Below are positions 9,225-17,348 of a DNA stretch of 64,000 nt, piece by piece. Where the stretch lies: NCBI RefSeq assembly GCF_000178955.2, contig NC_016631.1, positions 1,674,001-1,738,000 of the forward strand. Reading direction: 5' to 3'. How positions within the stretch are numbered: position 1 is the stretch's first letter; each line of letters opens with the position of its first letter. Under the pieces are notes generated by a model, which searched no databases, was not told the DNA's origin, and saw only the letters and a program-made list of their open reading frames with translations. The translations under genes were made by a program, and so were the position numbers. The DNA is from Granulicella mallensis MP5ACTX8 (lineage in GTDB: Bacteria > Acidobacteriota > Terriglobia > Terriglobales > Acidobacteriaceae).

Positions 9225-10853
9225 ATGAAGCTTACACGACGTGGATTTGGCATATTGGCCGGTGGTGCAGTGATTGCGGAGACGCTTTTGGGGAACTGGC
9301 CGATGCTGGCACAACCTGCAGCCGGTGAGGTTGCGGATGCCGATAAGTTATCCGCCATGAGTCTGACTGAAGTTTCGGAGATGGTTCACAATAAAACCAT
9401 TACTTCGACCCAGCTTGTCAAAGCCCTGCTGGACCGGATCAATGTCTATAACCCCAAGGTCAATTGTTATGTCACGGTGATGGCGAAGGAAGCGCTAGGG
9501 CAGGCTGCGCAACTGGATGCGGAGCAGAAGGCTAATAAGTTTCGTGGGCCGTTGCACGGAATCCCAATCGCGTTGAAGGACAATATCGACACCGCCGGCA
9601 CGAGGACTACGGCTGCAAGCCCCATGTTCAAAGACCGTGTCCCGACGGAAGATGCCGATATCGTGCGCAGGCTGAAGGGGGCGGGAGCCATTATTCTTGG
9701 TAAGTTGAATCTCCACGAATTTGCTCTTGGATGTACGGGGGATATCTCCTACTTCGGGCCGACGAGAAACCCCTGGTCTCTGGAATATGTAACGGGTGGA
9801 TCATCGGCAGGTTCCGGAGCTGCGGTATCGGCCGCTCTCGTCTATGGCGCGCTGGGGACGGATACAGGAGGCAGCATCCGGTGTCCGTCCGCATGGTGCG
9901 GCATCGTCGGCCTGAAGCCGACGGTTGGACTGGTCTCGATCCGAGGCATTATTCCCTGTACCGCCGATCTCGACCACTGCGGACCTATGGCACGTACGGT
10001 AGAAGATGTGGCACTGATGCTGGGCCAGATGACGGGCTATGACAGCCTGGATATCTTTAGTGTTCAAAGTACTCCCGAGGATTACGTAAAGGCGATGAAG
10101 CAGCCGGTCTCCAGCTTCCGCCTGGGGACGCCGCAGTCGTTCTACGATCACCTCGATCCGGAGATCGATAAGGCTGTAAAAGCGGCGCTTGAGGTGCTTA
10201 CAAAATTAACTGCGGGCGTTACTTCAAGCGCTCCTCTCTGGGATGGAAGTCCTGGCGCCGGTACAGGGGATGCTGATTTCTATCATCACGATCTGATCGA
10301 GAAATATGGCCTGAACTATATGCCGCCGACTCGTGCTCGCTTTGAGAAGCTCGAGAATCCTCCGCCGGGAACGAAGGTGCCTACGGCTGCCGATGCCGCA
10401 CGGGCACACCAAAAGTTGATGACGACCCGCCGCATGATCGACTCATCCTTCAAGGACTTCGACCTGGTCGTTGTTCCGACGACCAGGCTGCTCGCACCGA
10501 AGATTAATGATTCACTTGCCATTGAAGCGAAAGGCGGTGGTTTTGGTGGAGGGGCAGGCGGGGCCTCTGGAGGTAAGGTCTATGACTGGTTTGCTCCAGG
10601 TGGCGGTTGCATGAACACTTCTCCCTTTGATGCTTATGGGGTTCCAGCGATCTCTCTGCCATGCGGATTTACTGAAAGCGGGATGCCGATCGGACTGATG
10701 ATTGCCGGTCCACATTTCACGGAAGGAAAGGTGTTGGCCCTTGCTTATGCCTATCAGCAGGCTACCCAGTGGCATAAGAAACAGCCGCCATTGACTGCTG
10801 AAACCGTAGTTCCACCCATTATTGAGAGTAAGTCGAGCCCCGAGAATAAATAG
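9225..10853 (+). CDS. Tat-exported amidase (amidase-signature family), paralog 2
   Basis: This is a 542-residue paralog of the preceding amidase, with the signal LTRRGFGILAGGAV. Catalytic residues are Lys118 (IALKDNIDTAG), cis-Ser193 (TGGSSAGSG) and Ser217 (GTDTGGSIR). It is longer in the C-terminal half because of a Gly-rich loop near 435-450 (GGGFGGGAGGASGG), which may alter the substrate entrance. It probably shares a transcript with paralog 1. Its 3' end overlaps the convergent transporter gene by 35 bases. Confidence 0.9.
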   Translation: MKLTRRGFGILAGGAVIAETLLGNWPMLAQPAAGEVADADKLSAMSLTEVSEMVHNKTITSTQLVKALLDRINVYNPKVNCYVTVMAKEALGQAAQLDAEQKANKFRGPLHGIPIALKDNIDTAGTRTTAASPMFKDRVPTEDADIVRRLKGAGAIILGKLNLHEFALGCTGDISYFGPTRNPWSLEYVTGGSSAGSGAAVSAALVYGALGTDTGGSIRCPSAWCGIVGLKPTVGLVSIRGIIPCTADLDHCGPMARTVEDVALMLGQMTGYDSLDIFSVQSTPEDYVKAMKQPVSSFRLGTPQSFYDHLDPEIDKAVKAALEVLTKLTAGVTSSAPLWDGSPGAGTGDADFYHHDLIEKYGLNYMPPTRARFEKLENPPPGTKVPTAADAARAHQKLMTTRRMIDSSFKDFDLVVVPTTRLLAPKINDSLAIEAKGGGFGGGAGGASGGKVYDWFAPGGGCMNTSPFDAYGVPAISLPCGFTESGMPIGLMIAGPHFTEGKVLALAYAYQQATQWHKKQPPLTAETVVPPIIESKSSPENK

Positions 10854-11826
10854 TGTTGGGCAATGCGTCGTCTTCGTCAAGATAGGGTCGAAAGGCTGTG
10901 GTGTTTGCTATATCCTTTCGACCGTTACTCTCCGTCGGTATCCTTTGCGCCCGCCAGACTAGAATAACGCTCGCAAGAATTGTCGCCGCTCCCACGATCT
11001 GCATAGGAGAACACCTTTCATGGACAAGGCCAATCCCCAGCATCATGGCTACGATCGGATTGACATAGGCTGCCGTTGAGACGAGAGACGCAGGCTCATG
11101 TGAGAGAAGCCAATGGAAGGCCGTAAAGCCAACGACAGATCCGCCCAGCACGAGATAGGTCATCCCTAAGAGTGGTTGATAGCTGAACATCTGGCCGATC
11201 GATGGAAGGTGTGCTCCTTCATGCAGAGCACGCGAGATGGCCAGCAACAAGAGGCCCGAAGAGGTCAGTTGCAAGCCCGCCGTCTGAAGAGGCGAAGATG
11301 GCAGCTCTATTGCTTTGAGTGTCAGAGTTCCTGCGGACCATACAAAGGCAGCTGCCAGAACGGCGCCTGCAGCAATGGCAGAGAGCATTTGGCCGCGATG
11401 AAAGGTAGCTCCTACTAGAAAGGGCATGCCTGCCATGCCCATGAGCAGTGGAAGCAGAACGCGTGCCCTAAGGTAGTTGGTGCGCAGGATCAGGCACTCA
11501 CCCAGATAGGTCCATAGGGAAGTAGTGGAGATAAGAACTGCGACGAGCCAGGAGGTGAGGTGTATCTCCGCCCAGAACACAACAGCATAACCGAAGGCGA
11601 ACATCGCTATACCGCTAAGGACGCTATTCAAAACCTGGCTACGGCTGGGAAGAGTATTCCCCCTTATGACAAGGCTCAACAAAAGTAGAATCAATCCGCT
11701 CAGGATGTAACGAATGGACGCAGCCAGCATCGGCGGAATCACTTGCACCACAAGACGTACTGCCAGGTACGATCCACCCCATAGCAGATAGACAGCGGCA
11801 TAAGCGGACACGCGCTTGATGAGCAT
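10819..11826 (-). CDS. EamA/DMT-family transporter
   Basis: This inner-membrane protein of about 335 residues has roughly ten hydrophobic helices arranged as two EamA repeats, beginning YAAVYLLWGGSYLAVRL in the first half and with the conserved ...PIVAMMLGIGLVHE...IVGAATILASVILVW segment in the second. DMT carriers export metabolites or amino acids; the substrate cannot be read. An ATG at 11826 is favoured over an upstream TTG (11841). It sits between paralogous amidases in the opposite direction, which suggests insertion into an amidase tandem. The hydrophilic C-terminal tail, about 40 residues, lies in the overlap with amidase 2. Confidence 0.85.
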   Translation of the reverse strand: MLIKRVSAYAAVYLLWGGSYLAVRLVVQVIPPMLAASIRYILSGLILLLLSLVIRGNTLPSRSQVLNSVLSGIAMFAFGYAVVFWAEIHLTSWLVAVLISTTSLWTYLGECLILRTNYLRARVLLPLLMGMAGMPFLVGATFHRGQMLSAIAAGAVLAAAFVWSAGTLTLKAIELPSSPLQTAGLQLTSSGLLLLAISRALHEGAHLPSIGQMFSYQPLLGMTYLVLGGSVVGFTAFHWLLSHEPASLVSTAAYVNPIVAMMLGIGLVHERCSPMQIVGAATILASVILVWRAQRIPTESNGRKDIANTTAFRPYLDEDDALPNTIYSRGSTYSQ

Positions 11827-11845
11827 ATTTGATTTTATCAACTAA

Positions 11846-11866
11846 AAATAGGTTTTCATCCTATTT
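11846..11866. promoter_or_regulatory. Palindrome between divergent transporter and amidase 3
   Basis: AAATAGG (11846-11852) and CCTATTT (11860-11866) form 7-bp arms around a 7-base spacer. The element lies in the short divergent intergenic region upstream of both the EamA gene and amidase 3. It has the shape of a dimeric repressor site, but no regulator is identifiable. Confidence 0.35.
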
Positions 11867-11915
11867 CGCTTGCCTGCAAATATTTTGTACGAGAGAACAG
11901 TGATGAGGGATATAG

Positions 11916-13487
11916 ATGAAGATGCTTAACCGTCGTGAGTTTGTCGTTATGAGTGCCGGTGTCGCCGCATTACAAGCCGGAGCGCCTCTACAACAGGCCT
12001 TTGCCATGAGCAGTGATGGGGACAAAGAACTTACAGGTCTTACTTTGAGCGAGGCCTCGAAGCGCATTCATGCTGGGAGCGTGACTTCGACGCAGTTGAC
12101 GCAAGCCTTGCTGGATCGCATCAAGATCTATAACCCCAAGGTAAATGCATTTATTACGGTAATGCATGCTGAAGCTCTGGAGCAGGCTGCCAAATTGGAT
12201 GCCGAGGCAAAGGCGCGTAAGTTTCGCAGTCCATTACACGGAATTCCTATTGTCCTGAAAGACAATATCGATACTGCCGGGACACGAACGACTGCCGCCA
12301 GTGAGGTCTTCGATGACCGCATTCCGGAGCAGGATGCAGAAGTTGTGTTGCGCTTGAAAGAGGCAGGCGCCGTCATCCTGGGTAAGGCGAATATGCATGA
12401 GTTTGCTTCGGGAGGATCTTCTGCTTCGACTTACTTCGGTCCGGTTCGCAATCCATGGGCGCTGGACCACATTCCTGCGGGCTCTTCCGGTGGCTCGGCG
12501 GCGGCAGTGATCTCGGATCTGGCTTATGGTGCACTGGGGACGGATACGGGCGGATCTGTTCGAATGCCGGCAGCCTATTGCAGTATCGTCGGTCTGAAGC
12601 CTACTTATGGTCTTGTTTCGATTCGCGGCATTATTCCTTTAACCTATTCGCTCGATCACTGTGGCCCTATGACGAAGACCGTGGAAGATGCAGCGATGAT
12701 GCTGAACCACATGACCGGTTACGACAAACGTGACGTCGCCAGTGTGGACCATCCCAAGGAAGATTATGTCGCTTCAATGAAGCAGCCTGTTTCTTCTATA
12801 CGGCTGGGAATACCGAGAGCTCCCTTCTACGATCTCCTGGATCCTGAGACATTGAAGGCGATCGATGCAGCGATAGAAGTGCTGTCGAAACTAACCAAGA
12901 GTACGACCGAGTGTCATCTGCCGAGTACGGCCGGTTTCAGTGCGCTGGCGTTAGGTGGTGAGCGAGAGGCTTATCATCTTGAACTATTTCGGCGGAACGC
13001 GCAGCGGTACTCGCTAGGGGTGCGCCAGAGCCTGCAAACTGCGCAGAAGACGATGGATGACGTCACCTCGGAACCATGCTCTGAGAAGGTCGTCGATTAT
13101 GTGACCTCGAACTGGCAGCTTATTCTCACGCGTAAGAGCATTGACGATGCCTTTACTAACTTCGATCTCGTTGCGCTGCCTACGATGCGTATTCTGCCGC
13201 GGACGATCAATGACGCGCTCAACCGGGAGGAAGAGATCAAACAATTGGAGCCCGAGGTCATCTCCAACTGCACGCCGTTCAACATCTTTGGACTGCCTGC
13301 AATTTCTATTCCGTGCGGATTTTCAGCAAGCGGTCTGCCTATCGGGTTGATGATTGCCGGGCCGCGTTTCTCGGAGGGCAAGGTGCTTGCACTTGCCAAT
13401 GCCTACGAGCAGGCCACGCAGTGGCATACCAAACGTCCTGCTCTAAGTCCCGATATGGTGGTTCCACCGGTTACGCGGAAGATATAA
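11916..13487 (+). CDS. Tat-exported amidase (amidase-signature family), paralog 3
   Basis: This is the third amidase paralog, 523 residues, with an N-terminal NRREFVVMSAGVAALQ twin-arginine signal. The triad is Lys115 (IVLKDNIDTAG), cis-Ser190 (AGSSGGS) and Ser214 (GTDTGGSVR). It shares long identical stretches with paralogs 1 and 2 (for example KDNIDTAGTRTTAAS), so the three arose by duplication. It has its own promoter region, divergent from the EamA gene, and is followed by a hairpin terminator. Confidence 0.9.
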   Translation: MKMLNRREFVVMSAGVAALQAGAPLQQAFAMSSDGDKELTGLTLSEASKRIHAGSVTSTQLTQALLDRIKIYNPKVNAFITVMHAEALEQAAKLDAEAKARKFRSPLHGIPIVLKDNIDTAGTRTTAASEVFDDRIPEQDAEVVLRLKEAGAVILGKANMHEFASGGSSASTYFGPVRNPWALDHIPAGSSGGSAAAVISDLAYGALGTDTGGSVRMPAAYCSIVGLKPTYGLVSIRGIIPLTYSLDHCGPMTKTVEDAAMMLNHMTGYDKRDVASVDHPKEDYVASMKQPVSSIRLGIPRAPFYDLLDPETLKAIDAAIEVLSKLTKSTTECHLPSTAGFSALALGGEREAYHLELFRRNAQRYSLGVRQSLQTAQKTMDDVTSEPCSEKVVDYVTSNWQLILTRKSIDDAFTNFDLVALPTMRILPRTINDALNREEEIKQLEPEVISNCTPFNIFGLPAISIPCGFSASGLPIGLMIAGPRFSEGKVLALANAYEQATQWHTKRPALSPDMVVPPVTRKI

Positions 13488-13510
13488 CTGTATCTTCCAC
13501 GGCATGACGG

Positions 13511-13530
13511 GGCGGGACTTTGGTCCCGCC
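13511..13530 (+). terminator. Rho-independent-like terminator after amidase 3
   Basis: The stem GGCGGGAC/GTCCCGCC (8 bp) with a TTTG loop is followed at 13537-13542 by a short T-run. It lies 24 bases after the amidase stop and separates convergent genes, so it may work in both directions. Confidence 0.65.
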
Positions 13531-13596
13531 GTTCATGCTTTTTGAGTTATAGGATAATTTTGTCGAAGAGCTACTTACAGTAGAGCCAGGTTCCAG

Positions 13597-15324
13597 TTAC
13601 ATCTGGTAGTTGGACGATGCAATTTCCTGAAATCCAGGTGTGTCTCGCAGGTTAAAGAACCTTGGATCCTGCTTGATAAAGATGGTCTTCATGTCTCTTA
13701 CTTCATAGGCCCTGGAGAGGCTTTCCAGTGCCTGCTCTTTTTGATTGAGGATAGCGTGTACTGCCGAGATATCGTAGGCAGGGAAGCAGGCATCGTTACT
13801 TCGGCTCTTGAGCCCGTTGAGGATTTCATTGGCCCTGCGTGCATCGCCACTACCCGCATGAGCATAGGCCAGGAGTGCCTGGCTGTAGAGAGAGTGGTTC
13901 GATACTTCTACGGCCCGGTTGAAGGCCGCCATCGCGTCGGTCCAGTTGCCACGCTCGGATTCGATGCGACCGAGCATGGCATATCCCATGATGTATTGGG
14001 GTTCTAACTCAACCGTGCGTCGAATAAAAGAAAGAGCACTCTCATAGTCGCCACCATAGAAGTAGGCCAAAGAGACCTGGTTGTTCACGGGGGGCGCGAG
14101 CGGCTCGAGGCGGTGAGCATGAAGGGCAAGACTGATAGCCTCTTCGTGGCGTCCCTGCGATCCCATCAGGCTGGAATAAAGCTGGATCGTTCTTCCATTC
14201 ATCAGGCCCGAATCAACGAGCTGCTTGCATTCCTGCTCCGCCTTGGACCATTCCCAGGTGCAGTTCGTCAATACATTGATAAGGGCATTGCGGACGGTTA
14301 GAGAACTTCTGTCGAGCTTGATCGCCGTCTGTACCGCTTCGTAGGCGCTGACAGCGGCCTGACGCGCGGGTAACAGGTGGTTATAGGACATGGAGACATA
14401 CGAGTTTGCCATGCCGGCATAGGCTAGAGCGCACTGTGGATCGATCTCCAGGGCATCCTTGAAGTATCCGATCGCCTTCATCAGTGTTGCGCGGCTGCGC
14501 TGGTTCCAGAAGTGAAGGCCTATTCTGCATGCCTGTTCGGCGAGGGAGTGAGTTGCGGAAGGTTCGGAGGGGGAAGGTTTTGTTCGATGAAACGTTTGCT
14601 GCGGTATTCCAGAGATAATGCGCGAGGCCAGCGATGACTGCGATGTCAGAAACCCTTGTTGTTCGCAATCGAAACGGTCAGACCAGAGACATCGCAGATC
14701 GGAGCCATCGATGAGTTGCACAAAGACCCGTATCTGATTGCCTGAATGGCGCATCGTTCCGCTCAGAAAGAGGTCGACAGAGAATTCCTTCGCGACGGTC
14801 TTCATAAAGCTCAGGCTGCTGGTGCCGGGCGAGGGAAGCGCTTTGGCGGGAAGGATGATGGTATGTAACTGGGTGCGAGCCAGTTCGGCGGTAAGTTCGT
14901 CGCGGAGGCTATGGATGAAGCGATCCATCGTCTGGCGTTGCATGATGCGGTCCGCGGCCGTGTGGACTAACTCGAAGGGCAAGGCAAGAATACGCGGATA
15001 GCTTGCCGCAGTAGGTTCAGGCGAACTTGTCGGGGCTTCGGCTCGTTGGGCATGTAGTTCCTGGGATGCCTGTTTGCCATAAGTAGAATTCATGGCGGAA
15101 CGAGCAATCCACCATTGTTCCAGTTCACGACGGTAGGCATAGATGCTGCCTAATTTGCTATGGTGCTGACGCCGAACCGGCAGGCCTTCTCTCTTTTCCC
15201 AGAGCTGGACGGTGCGTACTTCTCTTCTGAAGAACGACGCAACTTCTTTCCACGAATCGAGCCGTTCTCTCGGCCATTCCGGAGGAAGGGGCATTCCACA
15301 ATCTTGAAACGATGAAGGATGCAT
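13597..15324 (-). CDS. Helix-turn-helix and TPR-repeat protein
   Basis: This protein of about 575 residues has an N-terminal excisionase/MerR-like DNA-binding segment (SWKEVASFFRREVRTVQLWEKREGLPVRR), a central segment resembling the adenylate-cyclase-associated tetratricopeptide regulators of Acidobacteria, and C-terminal TPR repeats (ALAYAGMANSYVSM, YIMGYAMLGRIESERGNW, SLYSQALLAYAHAGSG). The start at 15324 is chosen because AGGAGG lies 10 bases upstream; a TTG at 15366 is possible. No membrane segment or enzyme domain is visible. Its regulatory target is unknown; the surface-protein module next door is a candidate by position only. Confidence 0.75.
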   Translation of the reverse strand: MHPSSFQDCGMPLPPEWPRERLDSWKEVASFFRREVRTVQLWEKREGLPVRRQHHSKLGSIYAYRRELEQWWIARSAMNSTYGKQASQELHAQRAEAPTSSPEPTAASYPRILALPFELVHTAADRIMQRQTMDRFIHSLRDELTAELARTQLHTIILPAKALPSPGTSSLSFMKTVAKEFSVDLFLSGTMRHSGNQIRVFVQLIDGSDLRCLWSDRFDCEQQGFLTSQSSLASRIISGIPQQTFHRTKPSPSEPSATHSLAEQACRIGLHFWNQRSRATLMKAIGYFKDALEIDPQCALAYAGMANSYVSMSYNHLLPARQAAVSAYEAVQTAIKLDRSSLTVRNALINVLTNCTWEWSKAEQECKQLVDSGLMNGRTIQLYSSLMGSQGRHEEAISLALHAHRLEPLAPPVNNQVSLAYFYGGDYESALSFIRRTVELEPQYIMGYAMLGRIESERGNWTDAMAAFNRAVEVSNHSLYSQALLAYAHAGSGDARRANEILNGLKSRSNDACFPAYDISAVHAILNQKEQALESLSRAYEVRDMKTIFIKQDPRFFNLRDTPGFQEIASSNYQM

Positions 15325-15562
15325 CGTGGTCGGGCCTCCTGTAGATAGCTGTGCCAACTCCGTCAACGCAAGCGTTGCAGAGGGAAGACGTCAGTTACTT
15401 GGGAACCTGAGAAACGGTCGTGGATATAAAAGGACCTGTATATGGGTGTATCAAAGGTTATGTCTACCGTCAAGCATTTACTTTACGAACAAATCTCAGG
15501 AAGGTATCGATGAAACAACGAGCAAGACCGTGACTAGAAAGTCGAGATACAGTCATAAAACT

Positions 15563-16411
15563 ATGAATATTGTTTTGAAGCTGGCGACGCCTGAGGATCA
15601 AGTTTTTCTTGCTGACCTGTATAACGATGTTCGCTCCGTAGATTTTGTTTCTCTCGGGCTGCCGGAGCCGACGCTTGCACAGCTACTCGCTATGCAGTTT
15701 CAAGCACAGCAGATCGGATATGCGACACAGTTTCCGCATGCCGTCGACCAGATTCTCTGGACCGGTACGACGCGCATCGGGCGCATGCTGGTGAATGAGA
15801 GTGAGAGCGAGATCTGGCTGGTGGATATAGCCATCCTGAGTGCCTATCGTGGACAGGGATTGGGCGGGCACTTTCTCCAGGAGCTTTGTGTCCGCGCTAC
15901 TGCTGCGCAACTGCCGCTGCGTCTCTCTGTACGATTCAACAATCCGGCGCAGCGGCTCTATGAGCGGTTGGGATTTGTCCGTACCGGTGGCGACGGGATG
16001 TATATCGCCATGGAGCTTCACACGCAGAAGTCGATCGACGAGACAGGCAGGTCTCAGTTTGCTTTTGCTGCAACAGAGGGAGAGAGGGTTGAGCAGGGAT
16101 TTACCGGGGCTTATTTTCGAACGTTGATTGGTCGCCGGATGAAAGGGCAGAGTCTGGACGGGGCGGTAGCCGATCTGCTGGTGGAAGACGTGAAAGGCTT
16201 GCCGTTGCCGAAGAGCGGGCCGGAGCTGGATTCAGGTGACAGCTTCGTCGTCTACTTTAGGGGACCGCTTACTCCCGCTTTTCCGGATGCCTGTGCGAAC
16301 CTGACTCCTGAGCATGGCGAGGCCATGACGATCTTTCTGGTTCCGATTGAGCGGGATGCCCAAGGGATGAAGTATGAGGCTGTATTCAATCGAATGGTGC
16401 CTCGTACCTAA
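15563..16411 (+). CDS. GNAT acetyltransferase fused to a DUF6916-like domain
   Basis: This 282-residue two-domain protein starts with a GNAT N-acetyltransferase domain (residues 1-~150) with the acetyl-CoA loop in AYRGQGLGG (about 95-103) and an LYERLGFVRTGG C-terminal strand. The second half (about 165-280: FEGVEQGFTGAYFRTLIG-type start, VVYFRGPLTPAF, HGEAMTIFLVPIERDAQGM) resembles the small beta domain I know as DUF6916, recalled rather than searched. The next gene on the other strand encodes the same kind of domain with a Tat signal. As I recall, GNATs and such domains occur beside tail-collar proteins, which lie 7 kb downstream. Upstream in-frame codons to 15326 look non-coding. Confidence 0.75.
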   Translation: MNIVLKLATPEDQVFLADLYNDVRSVDFVSLGLPEPTLAQLLAMQFQAQQIGYATQFPHAVDQILWTGTTRIGRMLVNESESEIWLVDIAILSAYRGQGLGGHFLQELCVRATAAQLPLRLSVRFNNPAQRLYERLGFVRTGGDGMYIAMELHTQKSIDETGRSQFAFAATEGERVEQGFTGAYFRTLIGRRMKGQSLDGAVADLLVEDVKGLPLPKSGPELDSGDSFVVYFRGPLTPAFPDACANLTPEHGEAMTIFLVPIERDAQGMKYEAVFNRMVPRT

Positions 16412-16472
16412 GCGGTTGCCTTGAGACGTAAGGGCAATCGCTTCATTTGAACCTGCGGCGGGTTTAACGGAA

Positions 16473-17057
16473 CTAATTGGCAAATACGCCAGGGCGCATG
16501 GGGAGAGAAACCAGGAGTGCAGACGAAGGGACTAAAGGTCTGATTGCGCCATTTGCGAGATAGCAGAAGGTTGCGCCGCAGGTTCCACTGCCTTTGACTG
16601 CATCTCCGGGAACTATAAACGCAGCGAACCGTCCGAGAATGCCGTGATCGAGCAGATAGGTTCCCTGATTGAAGACGGCGCTTGTGCTGAAGGTGAGATG
16701 GAAGGCGGTCATCTGTTGCTGCGCGGCTGCTACGGTGCGTTGTGTCGCGAGGGTAGCTGCGGGCTGGAGCGAATTGGCTGTTGGCAAGGACGGGTTTGTG
16801 GCGGTCGTGCTTGCTTGAAGTCCATCGACTTTTTGCAGGAGCAGATAACCGACGGCGTTATTCTCCAGAAACGCGGTGAAGACGGAACCCAGGTGTTTCT
16901 CAAAGGTGGTCTGGGTCAGGAGTCCTTGGGTATAGGCTCCGAGGCTGGCGTTAGTGAAGACATCACCGCCCAAACGTTCAGCAAACAGCGAGTGGGGCAG
17001 GGCAGTGCCGGTTATAGCAGCGGCTGCAGCAGCAAGAAAATTGCGGCGGCTAGGCAT
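16473..17057 (-). CDS. Tat-exported DUF6916-like protein
   Basis: This 194-residue protein has a twin-arginine-like signal (SRRNFLAAAAAAITG) and a body that matches the C-terminal domain of the preceding GNAT fusion: FEKHLGSVFTAFL, then FHLTFSTSAVFNQGTYLLDHGILGRFAAFIVP. A low-complexity Ala/Thr/Gln linker (about 80-110) splits the domain. It is convergent with the GNAT gene and divergent from the CSLREA protein gene. The likely location is the periplasm or cell surface. Function is unknown. Confidence 0.65.
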   Translation of the reverse strand: MPSRRNFLAAAAAAITGTALPHSLFAERLGGDVFTNASLGAYTQGLLTQTTFEKHLGSVFTAFLENNAVGYLLLQKVDGLQASTTATNPSLPTANSLQPAATLATQRTVAAAQQQMTAFHLTFSTSAVFNQGTYLLDHGILGRFAAFIVPGDAVKGSGTCGATFCYLANGAIRPLVPSSALLVSLPMRPGVFAN

Positions 17058-17348
17058 GGAACACCTCTAAGAGTTGAAAAGTTTTTCAATCCTACGCGCA
17101 ATGATGTTGATTGCACGAGGAATAATTTTTTCGTTTGAGTCAGCTTTCTTCTTGCTGAAATTTACATTCCGGTAGTACAGTTGCACTCGACTCTCGATTG
17201 ATAAATTTTCGGAAGTAGCTTGAACGCAGTTTCTCTTTCGGAGGAACCGTGTTCTTATTAACTTTTCATTAAGCTCAACGAATTTTCCTTTGCTCCATGG
17301 GCCCGTGGTCGTAACTGACCCGATTTTCCGTTACGTTTGGAGTGCGTT

